A stretch of DNA of 11,440 nt from an uncultured Muribaculaceae bacterium (GCA_910579105.1 CAJTRT010000069.1:1-11440); one strand, 5' to 3'; positions 1-8,425 are shown, numbered from the stretch's first letter. Made by a program: numbers and translations. Notes: generated by a model from the letters alone, not told the origin.

Positions 1-3
1 TTT

Positions 4-474
4 TCATCTTCTTGCGGCTATTTTGTAAGCTACTCCGTTAACTTTCACAACCACGGCGCCCGCAGGGAGAGTGTCAAGACCGAGCGTATACTCCCCCGAG
101 ACAACGACCTCGCTCACAAGAGCGCCGGAAATGGAATAGACCTCAACCCGCGAACCCCCGGGAAGATTGCCGAACACCAGATTCCCGCCCGCCACAACCG
201 GAGCGGCACCGTCGGCCTGGGGGGTGTCGATGCCGGAAAAGGCCTTGTCTGAGAATGTGAACGACTCGATCGTGCCGCGGGGCACCGCGACATCCTGGTC
301 GCCGGCCGTGACAAGAAGGTTCTCCTCGTCGAAAGTCGCCGACAGGTCGTCAGTCAGGTTAATCTCGACCTTGCTGCCATCCTTGAGATTCACCGCGACC
401 GATTTGAAAGTCTGGGCACCAGATCCCAGACCGACGGCGGCCAACAGAGCGAGAGCTGTGTAGATTTTCTTCAT
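4..474 (-). CDS. Small secreted protein with T9SS-type C-terminal sorting domain, function unknown
   Basis: A complete 156-aa protein. Residues 1-20 are a signal peptide (Lys-Lys, then an Ala/Leu-rich core, cleavage likely after Gly-Ala20 before Gln-Thr). Residues 23-77 form a small beta-rich module (V.L.DGS.V.I.L ... TFDEENLLV ... V....IESFTFSD); I know this pattern as common in short exported Bacteroidales proteins, but no function is known to me. After a linker beginning SGID (80-83), residues about 95-156 resemble a T9SS type A sorting domain: VEVYSISG at 110-117, LPAGAVVV at 136-143 and a basic end KIAARR. This predicts transfer through the outer membrane and attachment or release. No catalytic motif is visible. 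The ATG at 474 is chosen because the signal peptide starts right there. It is divergent from the peptidase gene and probably has its own promoter. The stop lies 3 bases from the window edge, so what follows is unknown. Confidence 0.85.
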   Translation of the reverse strand: MKKIYTALALLAAVGLGSGAQTFKSVAVNLKDGSKVEINLTDDLSATFDEENLLVTAGDQDVAVPRGTIESFTFSDKAFSGIDTPQADGAAPVVAGGNLVFGNLPGGSRVEVYSISGALVSEVVVSGEYTLGLDTLPAGAVVVKVNGVAYKIAARR

Positions 475-593
475 AATGAGAATGAATATTCGATTGAAGA
501 CACCCGGACATATACTTATCGCGGCTATCAGCCTAACCGCGTTTTTATTCAGCCGGAAAGCGGTGTCTTTAACTTACACGACTGTTTCCGCTA

Positions 594-626
594 CAAATCT
601 AAGCAAATTATCCGTTAAAAAAGAAA
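594..626 (-). promoter_or_regulatory. Candidate Bacteroidetes-type promoter for the small secreted protein
   Basis: On the minus strand the -7 box TAGATTTG (601-594) matches the TAnnTTTG consensus exactly. The best -33 candidate at the usual 21-nt distance is TTTC (626-623), one base off TTTG; a perfect TTTG (630-627) is 25 nt away, which is too far for the usual spacing. Transcription would begin near 587, giving a leader of about 113 nt before the ATG at 474. The position is right, but the second element is imperfect. Confidence 0.45.
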
Positions 627-801
627 CAAACGACTAACTTATTAACATATTTTAAGTATATCGGTGTAAATATACCATAATTAGCCCAAAAACGCCAACT
701 CAAACGCCCGACCAATGTCATTTTGCCATCATCGGATGACATCGAGCAACAGTATGCCGCCACAAAGCACCAGATTCCGGACCAAACGGCATAAGGCTCG
801 T

Positions 802-832
802 TTTGCAAATCCAGCCAATGACATTATCTTTG
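802..832 (+). promoter_or_regulatory. Consensus Bacteroidetes promoter of the C10 peptidase gene
   Basis: A -33 box TTTG (802-805) is followed after 19 nt by a -7 box TATCTTTG (825-832), a full match to TTTG-N19-21-TAnnTTTG, the consensus for the primary sigma factor of Bacteroidetes. The start of transcription would fall near 838-840, leaving a leader of only about 22 nt before the ATG at 861. That leader is A-rich (ACAAAAAACG and AACAACAAGA) and has no Shine-Dalgarno sequence, as is usual in this phylum. The short leader leaves no room for a riboswitch or attenuator. Confidence 0.8.
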
Positions 833-860
833 TCACAGAAACAAAAAACGAACAACAAGA

Positions 861-3272
861 ATGAAATCCCAGAAAACATTCCAGGCGCTCTGCGCCACCC
901 TCCTGATCGCCGCAGGACACGGGCAACCGGCAGCGTCGCCGCTAACCCCGGAGGAAGCGCTCTCCCGGGCTCTCGCATCGGGCGCGGCTAAAAAAACGGC
1001 ATTAGCCGCATCAGGTCAGAAAGACATAAGCCTGGCATTCACGGGCACAACCCCCGGCAGAGAGCTAAACGCTGTCTACGCCTTCAACGCCCGGAACGGA
1101 GGATACCTGATAGTCAGCGCGGATGACAACGCCGAGCCACTCCTGGGATATTCAGACCGAGGAACCTTCGATCCGGCCGGCATCCCTCCGGCCATGGACT
1201 GGTGGCTGAAAGAGTATGGGCGCCAGATCGCCCAAGCCGCCTCCATGCGCTCCATCGCGACGGCGATAGAGCGACCCGTCCGCGAGCCTGTCGAGCCGAT
1301 GGTCACTACCCGGTGGAACCAGGACAGCCCCTATAACGCGCTATGCCCCTCGTATGACGGCCGCCGCTCCATGACAGGATGCGTGGCCACGGCAATGGCC
1401 CAGATCATGGCCTACCACAAATGGCCCGAGCAGGGGCGCGGACAGCACGAATATTATTACAGGAACGAAACCATCTCGCTCGACTTCTCGAAAATCACTT
1501 ACGACTGGGGAAGCATGATCGACTCTTACGCCGATGGCGCTGGGACGGAACGGCAGAAAAGCGCCGTCGCGCAGCTGATGTACTCGTGCGGGGTGAGCAC
1601 CGACATGGCGTACTCCCCGTCGCAGAGCGGCACCGCCGACGCTTATGTGCCGGCCGCCCTTGTCGATTATTTCGACTATGACGCGGCAATCCGCTACGCC
1701 GAGCGCGACTATTTCGGAATGTTGGAATGGGAGGAATTCATCTACGGCCAGCTCCGCGACTACGGGCCGGTGCAGTATTCCGGCTCCAGCAGCGACGGCG
1801 GCCACTCGTTCGTATGCGACGGTTATAGTTCCGACGGCTTCTTCCACATAAACTGGGGATGGGGCGGCATGAGCGACGGATACTTCCGTCTCTCGGCCCT
1901 CGACCCCGCAAGCCAGGGAATCGGCGGCTCATCGTCAGGCTTCAACTACAACCAAGCCGTCGTGGCCAACATACGAAAGCCAAAAAAGAACTCCAAGATG
2001 TACCTCAACCTCATGATGGACCAGGGCTTCACAGTATCACCGGCGAAAACCGGCGTCGACACGCGCCCAGGCGACCAGCTCCAGGTGGGGGGACGTATCA
2101 TAAACTATTCGATCGCCACGGCAAGCGGTTCGCTCGGCATACGTTTCACCAACAACGAGAGCGGCGAGGTAAAGTACGGCACCGCCCCCACCCGGTTCTC
2201 GCTCCAGAGCCTCGGTTTCGCCGCAGGTTACACCTCTGAAATCCCATCCACACTGCGCGCCGGCAGCTACACAATAACCCCGGTGATGTGCGGCACCGAC
2301 GGCGTGTGGAAAGAAATCCCCGTAAAGCTCTCGACCCCCCAGAAAGTGCTCATGACGATTAAAAACGGAATATGCACATTCGAGGCCGCCCCTACGGGCG
2401 AAATCTCAGTGGAAAACCTGGAAGTCCTAACGCCGGTATATCTCGGGAACCTGTTCCGTATGTCGGCGTCCCTGGCCAACAGAGGCGAGACGGAATACGT
2501 GGGCACCATCACCCCCACCCTCGCGAGCGGCAACATACCCATCGCCAAGGCCGCCTCAATACCTGTTGACATCCTTCCCGGAGAATCAATGCCCCTCGAC
2601 TACACCGGAATTTTCAACCACTTCGCGACAACCGAACTACCCTCTCCCGGCACCTACACCCTCTATCTCGTCGCGGAAGCCACCAACCAGATCCTTTCCA
2701 GCGGCATGGATATAGAGCTGCACGGGGTGCCGGAGCAGACCACCATAACCGCCAGCGACTTCAAGATCGCGGGAGATCCGACGAAGGCCAACCGCGACAG
2801 GCTCGAATTCTCTGCCAAGGTGAGCTGCGACGCGGGGTATTTCGGCCGCAACCTCATGCTCGTGATATTCCCGTACTCCGGCGGCCAGGTCAGCGCGCTG
2901 GCCTACTTCGCGACAAACGACATCTTCGTCGGCAGCGGCGAAAGCGCGGATGTTACGGCGGCAGGCGCGTTTGCCGCAGGCGAACCGGGCAAGACCTACT
3001 TCGCGGTACTTTTCGACGACCAGACGCAGGTCAGCCCCCGCGGAGAGGAAGTGATTTTCACGCTTGACGACACCTCTGGTCTCGACCGCGTTGAGACAGC
3101 GGCGCATGCCTCAACGGCCCGCGTGTATTCAGCGGGGGGAGCGCTCATCCGCGAAACCAGCGTAAAAGACAACCCGCGGGAAGCTCTCGACGGGCTCCCA
3201 GCGGGTCTCTACATCGTCGAGCGGACCGATGCCTCGGGAATCCGCTCGATTGAAAAGACTGTTATCCGGTAA
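861..3272 (+). CDS. C10 family (streptopain/SpeB-like) cysteine peptidase with Ig-like modules and T9SS sorting domain
   Basis: An 803-aa secreted cysteine endopeptidase precursor. Residues 1-25 look like a signal peptide with a short hydrophobic core. Residues about 28-130 are a propeptide of the C10 type (LTPEEAL ... YLIVSADDNAEPLLGYS ... MDWWLKEY), which in this family keeps the enzyme inactive until cleaved. The papain-like domain spans about 145-372. The nucleophile is Cys174 in MTGCVATAMAQIMAYHKWP, the catalytic His is His315 in GGHSFVCDGY, and HINWGWGG (329-336) supplies Asn331 and Trp332. Residues 375-736 form about three beta-sandwich (Ig-like) modules. Residues 738-803 are a T9SS sorting domain (SGLD linker, RVYSAGGALIRE, GLPAGLYIVE, basic end). 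It is much longer than streptococcal SpeB (about 400 aa) because of these C-terminal modules. It has its own promoter and converges on the glucanase gene. The substrate cannot be read from sequence; host or dietary protein is a guess. Confidence 0.96.
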   Translation: MKSQKTFQALCATLLIAAGHGQPAASPLTPEEALSRALASGAAKKTALAASGQKDISLAFTGTTPGRELNAVYAFNARNGGYLIVSADDNAEPLLGYSDRGTFDPAGIPPAMDWWLKEYGRQIAQAASMRSIATAIERPVREPVEPMVTTRWNQDSPYNALCPSYDGRRSMTGCVATAMAQIMAYHKWPEQGRGQHEYYYRNETISLDFSKITYDWGSMIDSYADGAGTERQKSAVAQLMYSCGVSTDMAYSPSQSGTADAYVPAALVDYFDYDAAIRYAERDYFGMLEWEEFIYGQLRDYGPVQYSGSSSDGGHSFVCDGYSSDGFFHINWGWGGMSDGYFRLSALDPASQGIGGSSSGFNYNQAVVANIRKPKKNSKMYLNLMMDQGFTVSPAKTGVDTRPGDQLQVGGRIINYSIATASGSLGIRFTNNESGEVKYGTAPTRFSLQSLGFAAGYTSEIPSTLRAGSYTITPVMCGTDGVWKEIPVKLSTPQKVLMTIKNGICTFEAAPTGEISVENLEVLTPVYLGNLFRMSASLANRGETEYVGTITPTLASGNIPIAKAASIPVDILPGESMPLDYTGIFNHFATTELPSPGTYTLYLVAEATNQILSSGMDIELHGVPEQTTITASDFKIAGDPTKANRDRLEFSAKVSCDAGYFGRNLMLVIFPYSGGQVSALAYFATNDIFVGSGESADVTAAGAFAAGEPGKTYFAVLFDDQTQVSPRGEEVIFTLDDTSGLDRVETAAHASTARVYSAGGALIRETSVKDNPREALDGLPAGLYIVERTDASGIRSIEKTVIR

Positions 3273-3280
3273 CGGATAAC
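3261..3280. terminator. Stop-codon-spanning hairpin between convergent genes, possible weak terminator
   Basis: GTTATCCG (3261-3268) and CGGATAAC (3273-3280) pair perfectly over 8 bp, with a 4-nt loop GTAA that contains the peptidase stop codon TAA (3270-3272). The gap between the two convergent stops is only 21 bp, so this is the only structure able to stop transcription from either side. No U-tract follows on the plus strand. On the minus strand the stem is followed by AGTCTTTTC, a broken T run. It may act weakly in both directions or protect 3' ends, but it is not a classical intrinsic terminator. Confidence 0.45.
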
Positions 3281-3293
3281 TACGTCTCTGCAA

Positions 3294-6200
3294 TCATCTT
3301 ACAAGCAGTTTTTCGGAACTCTCCGGGCCGCGGATAATGTATACCCCGGGCCGGAGAGTTCCCTTTATTCCGGCACGGCTTGCCGAGCGGCGGATCAATG
3401 TCCCGTCCAAAGAGTAGACATCCACCAGGCGACCGTTGGCGGCCACGGCCTCGTCAATGCCTGATATCACATCCGTGGCGTAAACCTCTATCTCATTGAG
3501 GCTTGTGCCATACTGGGTGGCCCGCTCGTGGCCTGTGAGGCGTACATACCGCGCCGCCACCGGGACGAACACAGCGTCGTCGGTATCGCCGCCCCAGTCA
3601 GAGCGCGAATGTACCTGACGGAAGTCATCGCCGTCTACCGAACATTCCACCGTATAGCGGGTAGCATAAGCCGGTTTGTTCCAGAACAGGCGCACATTGT
3701 TCACATTATATACCGCGGCGAGATCCACCGTTATCGACTGCCCGTCGTCGAAAGCGCTCCCCCAGCGGGTCGCATAGTCTCCATCAACTGCATTTGAGGC
3801 CCTCAGTCCCTCGTTTTCGTGAGAGGTCGCCACGGCGTCCTTACCAAGGGCTATGTTTATGCCGGCCACGGAATAGTCCACAGCCACGTCGCGGTATTCG
3901 ACCGCCTCGTTGCCAAAAGCATCCTCGGCGAATATTTCAAGCGTGTATATTCCCGAGAACAGGCCGTCGAAAGCGAACTCGATCCGTGATCCGGCAGCAT
4001 CCGCGCGCCCGACGACGCGCCCACTCCTGTCCGCGAGGGTTGCCGAGGCGAACACGGTGCCATCGGGGTGCGACAAGGTGGCGCTTCCCGAAAGGGTCCC
4101 GTTGCCGGTCTCTATCGCAACATCGTCAATCACCGGGGGCACACCGGGATTCTCCGCCTCGAAACGGCTGCGGCCGTACACCTCGACCTCGTAGATCGAA
4201 TTGCCCCAGGCGGTGGCCCTGCGGTCGCACACGACTCGCAGATAACGGGCCGGAATGTCGGGCAGAGAGACACGCTCCAGGCCCCCCTTGCCGGACGTCG
4301 TGGACCACACAGAATGCCAGCGCTCTCCGTCGAGAGAACTTTTCACCGTGTAGCCGCTCGCATACGCTCCCTCCCAGTCAAAGAGCAGCGTGTTTACAAC
4401 GAAGGGAGACAGCAGGTCGATTTCAACCCACTCGCCATCGGCCCGCGCGCTTTCCCAGCGGGTCGCCGCGTCAAGGTCGGTGACATTGCCCGGGGTGTTC
4501 CCTCCGACCGCCGACGAGGCCCTTGCCGGCTTGCCAGCGGCAAGATTCGCCTCGGCCACATCACGCACGGCGACTTCCACCGAAGCCATGCCGCCTACAT
4601 CGACAACATAGTCGCCGCGGACGGACGAGCGGAACACACCCCCCTCAATATCGAAGGTGGCAACCGCGGTATCGACAACCGCCCCATCCACGTTTTTAAC
4701 AACTGCGGTAAGGCGGGACGCGTCGGTAGGGTAAATGCCGCCGAACTGGTCCTTACCCTCGATCACGAAACGCCCCTCGTCGCCGGTGAGCAGGCTCATC
4801 CGCCCGGGAGTCACATCCAGCGATGACAAGCGCACACTCTCTTCCACAAGGACGCGGCGCGATGAAGCCAAAGCTTCCGAGCGAGCCGTTATGACATGGA
4901 GCCCGTAGGTAAGCGGCCGGAACATACTGTCGGTGAACTCCCCTTCGGGCTGACTGCTCCAAACCACGTCGGGAACCGGGCGCGTCTCCCCGCCGAAATC
5001 GACAGCCTCAGCGGTAACCGGCACAGCTTCACCTTCCAGCATCAGAGCGGGACAGTCAACGTCTATGCCTACAATGCCGTCGGAAGGTGTCGATACCGGA
5101 ATACCCCCAATTTCAAATTCAAGTACTGAATAACCGTAAACGGTGGCGCGACGCAGACAACGGAGTCTCACATAACGGCCCACCGCGTCAAGGGCATGCG
5201 TCACCTCGCCAGCACCGCTGAGACCACGCTCGCTGTGGACCGCGGCCCAGCTTCCGGGATTGTCCTCGGTGGCCACCTCTATGTCATAGTCAGCGGCATG
5301 GGCCGTCTCCCATAGAATCGTGGCGGACGATATATAATGGTCGGAACCAAGATCAACGCACAGCCACTGGTCGTCGGAGTGCGCTGATCCCCAACGGGTA
5401 GAGCGGTCGCCATCCACGGCATAACGCGTCAGAGTTCCGGCGTTCTCCTCGCTGCTCGACGAAGCCTCGGCACCAAGCGCCGCATTTGGCAGAGGCGGAA
5501 GCACCTTGACTGTCGCCGAAGCCGTCAACCCGCCAGCCGTGGCAGAGACGCGGTAACGCCCTGCCCTGTCGAAACAGAACCCGCCATTTTCGATAGCGAC
5601 ATTATCGCCGTCAGGGGTTTCCGCAGTCCACTCAGCCGGAATTTCGGCAGCGGCTCCGTACTGGTCTGTCGACTCGAATCCCAGACTCAGGGCGCTGCCG
5701 GTCTCCACGAAACGCGGAATCCCCGTTATGCGGGCGGCCACCCCGCGGGGAGGATCATTCACAGTTATTTCCAGACTCCCTTCAAGAGCGCCCGACACGG
5801 CGGTAACAGTCACTTTCGAACCTCTGACGGCGTTTTCAGAAATTCTGATGACACCTTCCGGCGCCACTTCGGCAGCCCCTTCGACACTCCACTCAACTTC
5901 GGAGAGCGCGAAAGAGGCGCCGTATTGGTCGGTCCCGGCCGCTGTCAGCGTCGACTCTCCTCCCGGCGGTATCATCGCGCCGGCTTCCGAACCGACCGCG
6001 AGCCCGTTGACCACAGAGGCCTCACGGAACACAGTCAGCTTTCCGCCGGGCGCTTTCACGGTGCGCAGTCTGACATTTCCCCGGAAAAACGTCACCTCCC
6101 GGTCAGCGTCGCCGGGATTGTAGACCATGAACGACACAGTGCCGTCAGGACGACGATAAGCGTTTGCCGTCGGACAGTCGGCCGTGACTGAGAAGTCTAT

Positions 6201-8369
6201 GTCGCCGTGGGTCAGATGGCTGTGAATCAGATAATACGATATATGCCCGGTGTCAATCCCTCTGGCAATCCCCATATCCCGGCGCAGAGCCTCGTCAAAT
6301 ACCGCCGCGGCGCCTGCCGGATCATAACGCTCCATATAGCAGAGCACGACGTTGCCGACCGACTGGTCGGCGAGTGGTGCCTCTGTGCCGTTCGGCTCGA
6401 ACCAGGAGTAGGCCGTGGAGCCGCGCATAGTCTCGTAATCCCATTTCACGAAATCAAGATCCTCCGACAGATAATTGAGACAGGGCGAAACAGGCATCCA
6501 CTGGATAGAGTGCATCCACAGCGGATCGCCCGAGAACCAGGTCCACCACCCGATACCCTTCGACGTCAGGTTCGTGTTGTAGGGAGACGTGTAGAGCGAA
6601 TAGTCGTAGTTATGCTCCCGGCCTGGATGGATATGGTCGCGGTCGAACCAGTATTCCACCGTTCCCCGGCTCTCCGTGAGCCATCCGAAAATTCCGGCAT
6701 CACGCATGGCGCGGTCGCCGAGAGCCACGCCGAGGAGATACACTCCCCCCCATCCCTGCATAGCCTCCGACGATGATTCCTGACCGTTGCCGTTGTCATT
6801 GCCATGGTCGCCTAGACCTCCCGCGTAGGAATGACCCGCCCAGGGATCGAGATTGCGCAGGAAAGGGAACCGCTTGTCGTCACGGTCGTAGTTGGCATAG
6901 TCCTTGGCTATCATCGTGAGCAGTTCGCCGTAGGAAGCGGCAAAAGCCTTGTCCTCCATGCACAGGAGGGCGGCGGCATAGATGAAATATCCATAGTGGA
7001 AATGGTGGTCGTTGAAAGCGTCGGAATCATAGCTCACGTCAAACCCCAGCATTCCTCCCCAGCGCGGATAGTAGGCGAAGAACCGCGTCTCCTCGCCGGG
7101 AGTGTACGTCAGCCAGTCGGTCAGAGCCGCTTTCAGTCTGGCTTTCGACCGCTCGTAAAGGTCGGCGTGACCGGTCTGCTTAGCGAATGTCATGTTGAGC
7201 GCCATCTGTGTCAGTCCCTTGCCGCCCCAGTAGGTGTCGCCGCCGAAACCGCCTCCGTCGGCATATGCCTCTATCAGCTGCCGCATCACCTCCGGGTCAT
7301 AGCCGTTTTCATCCAGGTCGCCCTCGGCCGGGGCGGCATAAAACGGCAGCATGCCGGAAAAGCGGTAGCCGTAGGAGAAACTTCCGGAGGCCGAGGCGGC
7401 CATTTTCATCGTGCCGCGGGGCGTAAGGTAGGTGAGAGTCGAAAAATCGAGCGACGAGCCCGCGCAATGCTTGTAGACGTGGGGGAGGAATCCCTGCATG
7501 ACCGGTGCCTGCCCGGAGGGATCGCGCAGGTTCTCGGCTGACACATTCCAAACCGTCATGAGGAGCGAAGCCCCCTCGTCGTAGCTCCAGGAAACCTCCG
7601 TGGCGCGCACGACTGACGCGGCGTAAGGCTTGAAAAGCTCGTAGTCGCCAGCGTCGGGAAGCGGGGCCACAGAGAGCCATGCCGCCTCGGGAAACACCAA
7701 CGCGCCATCGGCCACCGAATAGCCGCTGCCAACGGGGAAATAGATGCCGTAGAGATCCTCTCCGATCCGCACGGCCATACCTTCCTCATCAGCTGTGACG
7801 ACATCCCATGGCTGGCCGATAGTGATTTCCGGCACCAGGCCGTCGAACTCAAACCAGGTGAACGGCTGGCCGTGTACGAGCGTTGCCGTGATCGCACCCT
7901 CGCCGGAAGCGGAGGGGAGGATGATTTCAACATCCCAGTCGTGCCAGTCGGCGGCCCGCGCCTCGGCGGCGGTGAATTTGACGGCACCGACAGTCAGCCT
8001 GGAATCGGCCTTTACCTCCGTACCGTTCTCATTCCAATGGGTAGGGAAAGCCACTGTCACCCCCTCTTCGGATGTTTTCAACATAGCCGGATAGCTCCAC
8101 AACGCCCCGGAAAACCGGTTCGCTATAACATCGGTCCACCAGTCGTTGGTCGGTATAGGGCGGGGACTCCCGGCTGCATCCGCCTCATCGGCGTATATCT
8201 TGCGCGTGAGCATCATCGAGGCGTTGAATCCCGGATGCTGGTCGGTCTTCCCCTTATACGGGGGCGGGTACGCGGCATAAGAACCGCGGCCGGCAGCGAC
8301 AGGCTGCTGCGCGGGCGCCGGCAACGCTCCAAACAGGGCAAGCGCGGTATAAAAAAGGTATTTCTTCAT
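3294..8369 (-). CDS. GH81 endo-beta-1,3-glucanase with three discoidin (F5/8 type C) modules and T9SS sorting domain
   Basis: A 1691-aa secreted enzyme expected to cut internal beta-1,3-glucosidic bonds (laminarin, curdlan, yeast or cereal glucans) with inversion. The signal peptide is residues 1-20 (APA before QQ). The GH81 domain runs from about 35 to 770, opening with PIPTNDWWTD (71-80). Asp454 in NDHHFHYGYF matches the family's general acid, and Glu531/Glu535 in QESSSEAM match the conserved glutamate pair that includes the general base; GHSYAGG (512-518) precedes them. Then follow Ig-like modules (780-870, 870-958), discoidin 1 (960-1087), Ig-like (1090-1173, 1177-1272), discoidin 2 (1273-1402), Ig-like (1405-1497) and discoidin 3 (1500-1631). 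Each discoidin has a DGD/DLD..TRW motif and ends in a YGxS..E-type strand. Residues 1632-1691 are a T9SS domain (VDVYSLDGTLIRR, LRPGVYIIRG, KLLVR). The start at 8369 is fixed by the signal peptide; the leader has no Shine-Dalgarno. The gene lies downstream of the all-modular binding protein, behind a terminator-like hairpin. Confidence 0.96.
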   Translation of the reverse strand: MKKYLFYTALALFGALPAPAQQPVAAGRGSYAAYPPPYKGKTDQHPGFNASMMLTRKIYADEADAAGSPRPIPTNDWWTDVIANRFSGALWSYPAMLKTSEEGVTVAFPTHWNENGTEVKADSRLTVGAVKFTAAEARAADWHDWDVEIILPSASGEGAITATLVHGQPFTWFEFDGLVPEITIGQPWDVVTADEEGMAVRIGEDLYGIYFPVGSGYSVADGALVFPEAAWLSVAPLPDAGDYELFKPYAASVVRATEVSWSYDEGASLLMTVWNVSAENLRDPSGQAPVMQGFLPHVYKHCAGSSLDFSTLTYLTPRGTMKMAASASGSFSYGYRFSGMLPFYAAPAEGDLDENGYDPEVMRQLIEAYADGGGFGGDTYWGGKGLTQMALNMTFAKQTGHADLYERSKARLKAALTDWLTYTPGEETRFFAYYPRWGGMLGFDVSYDSDAFNDHHFHYGYFIYAAALLCMEDKAFAASYGELLTMIAKDYANYDRDDKRFPFLRNLDPWAGHSYAGGLGDHGNDNGNGQESSSEAMQGWGGVYLLGVALGDRAMRDAGIFGWLTESRGTVEYWFDRDHIHPGREHNYDYSLYTSPYNTNLTSKGIGWWTWFSGDPLWMHSIQWMPVSPCLNYLSEDLDFVKWDYETMRGSTAYSWFEPNGTEAPLADQSVGNVVLCYMERYDPAGAAAVFDEALRRDMGIARGIDTGHISYYLIHSHLTHGDIDFSVTADCPTANAYRRPDGTVSFMVYNPGDADREVTFFRGNVRLRTVKAPGGKLTVFREASVVNGLAVGSEAGAMIPPGGESTLTAAGTDQYGASFALSEVEWSVEGAAEVAPEGVIRISENAVRGSKVTVTAVSGALEGSLEITVNDPPRGVAARITGIPRFVETGSALSLGFESTDQYGAAAEIPAEWTAETPDGDNVAIENGGFCFDRAGRYRVSATAGGLTASATVKVLPPLPNAALGAEASSSSEENAGTLTRYAVDGDRSTRWGSAHSDDQWLCVDLGSDHYISSATILWETAHAADYDIEVATEDNPGSWAAVHSERGLSGAGEVTHALDAVGRYVRLRCLRRATVYGYSVLEFEIGGIPVSTPSDGIVGIDVDCPALMLEGEAVPVTAEAVDFGGETRPVPDVVWSSQPEGEFTDSMFRPLTYGLHVITARSEALASSRRVLVEESVRLSSLDVTPGRMSLLTGDEGRFVIEGKDQFGGIYPTDASRLTAVVKNVDGAVVDTAVATFDIEGGVFRSSVRGDYVVDVGGMASVEVAVRDVAEANLAAGKPARASSAVGGNTPGNVTDLDAATRWESARADGEWVEIDLLSPFVVNTLLFDWEGAYASGYTVKSSLDGERWHSVWSTTSGKGGLERVSLPDIPARYLRVVCDRRATAWGNSIYEVEVYGRSRFEAENPGVPPVIDDVAIETGNGTLSGSATLSHPDGTVFASATLADRSGRVVGRADAAGSRIEFAFDGLFSGIYTLEIFAEDAFGNEAVEYRDVAVDYSVAGINIALGKDAVATSHENEGLRASNAVDGDYATRWGSAFDDGQSITVDLAAVYNVNNVRLFWNKPAYATRYTVECSVDGDDFRQVHSRSDWGGDTDDAVFVPVAARYVRLTGHERATQYGTSLNEIEVYATDVISGIDEAVAANGRLVDVYSLDGTLIRRSASRAGIKGTLRPGVYIIRGPESSEKLLVR

Positions 8370-8390
8370 AATTTCAGCTTCATTTGGAGG

Positions 8391-8425
8391 ATAAAAAACG
8401 CCGCGTCACACACCGTGACGCGGCG
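8391..8425 (-). terminator. Strong intrinsic terminator between the modular binding protein and the glucanase
   Basis: CGCCGCGTCAC (8399-8409) and GTGACGCGGCG (8415-8425) form a perfect 11-bp GC-rich stem around a 5-nt loop. On the minus strand the stem is followed at once by TTTTTTAT (8398-8391), the standard layout of a Rho-independent terminator. It lies about 70 nt past the stop codon of the 959-aa protein gene, whose transcript it should end. Its U-tract finishes about 21 nt before the glucanase ATG at 8369. It could therefore also act as a leader attenuator for the glucanase. Confidence 0.88.

Larger units (their letters stand above)
475..860. other. AT-rich divergent intergenic region
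   Basis: These 386 bases separate two divergent genes and are visibly richer in A and T than the coding DNA, especially 600-690. They hold a consensus Bacteroidetes promoter for the peptidase and a weaker candidate for the small secreted protein (listed separately). Short reading frames here, such as 608-808 on the minus strand, have residue compositions typical of translated AT-rich noise and no leader or motif. About 170 bases (631-800) lie between the two promoter candidates and could hold operators, but I see no clear palindromic operator. I see no tRNA, riboswitch or other RNA. Confidence 0.7.

Noticed and set aside
608..808. A 66-aa minus-strand open frame in the divergent intergenic region
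   Set aside because: It is rich in Trp, Phe, Tyr and Cys as expected from chance translation, has no leader or motif, and covers both promoter regions.
475..860. CRISPR array, tRNA or riboswitch in the longest non-coding stretch
   Set aside because: No regularly spaced repeats, no cloverleaf or CCA end, and the peptidase leader is too short (about 22 nt) to hold a riboswitch.
4068..4826. A 252-aa plus-strand open frame inside the glucanase gene
   Set aside because: It lies antisense to strongly supported discoidin and Ig-like coding sequence, is rich in Arg, Gly and Pro, and shows no signal peptide or motif. High GC in the third codon position of the real gene makes such frames common.
6831..7541. 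A 236-aa plus-strand open frame inside the GH81 catalytic domain
   Set aside because: It is antisense to the catalytic motifs, which are clearly conserved on the minus strand, and its protein has no recognisable domain.
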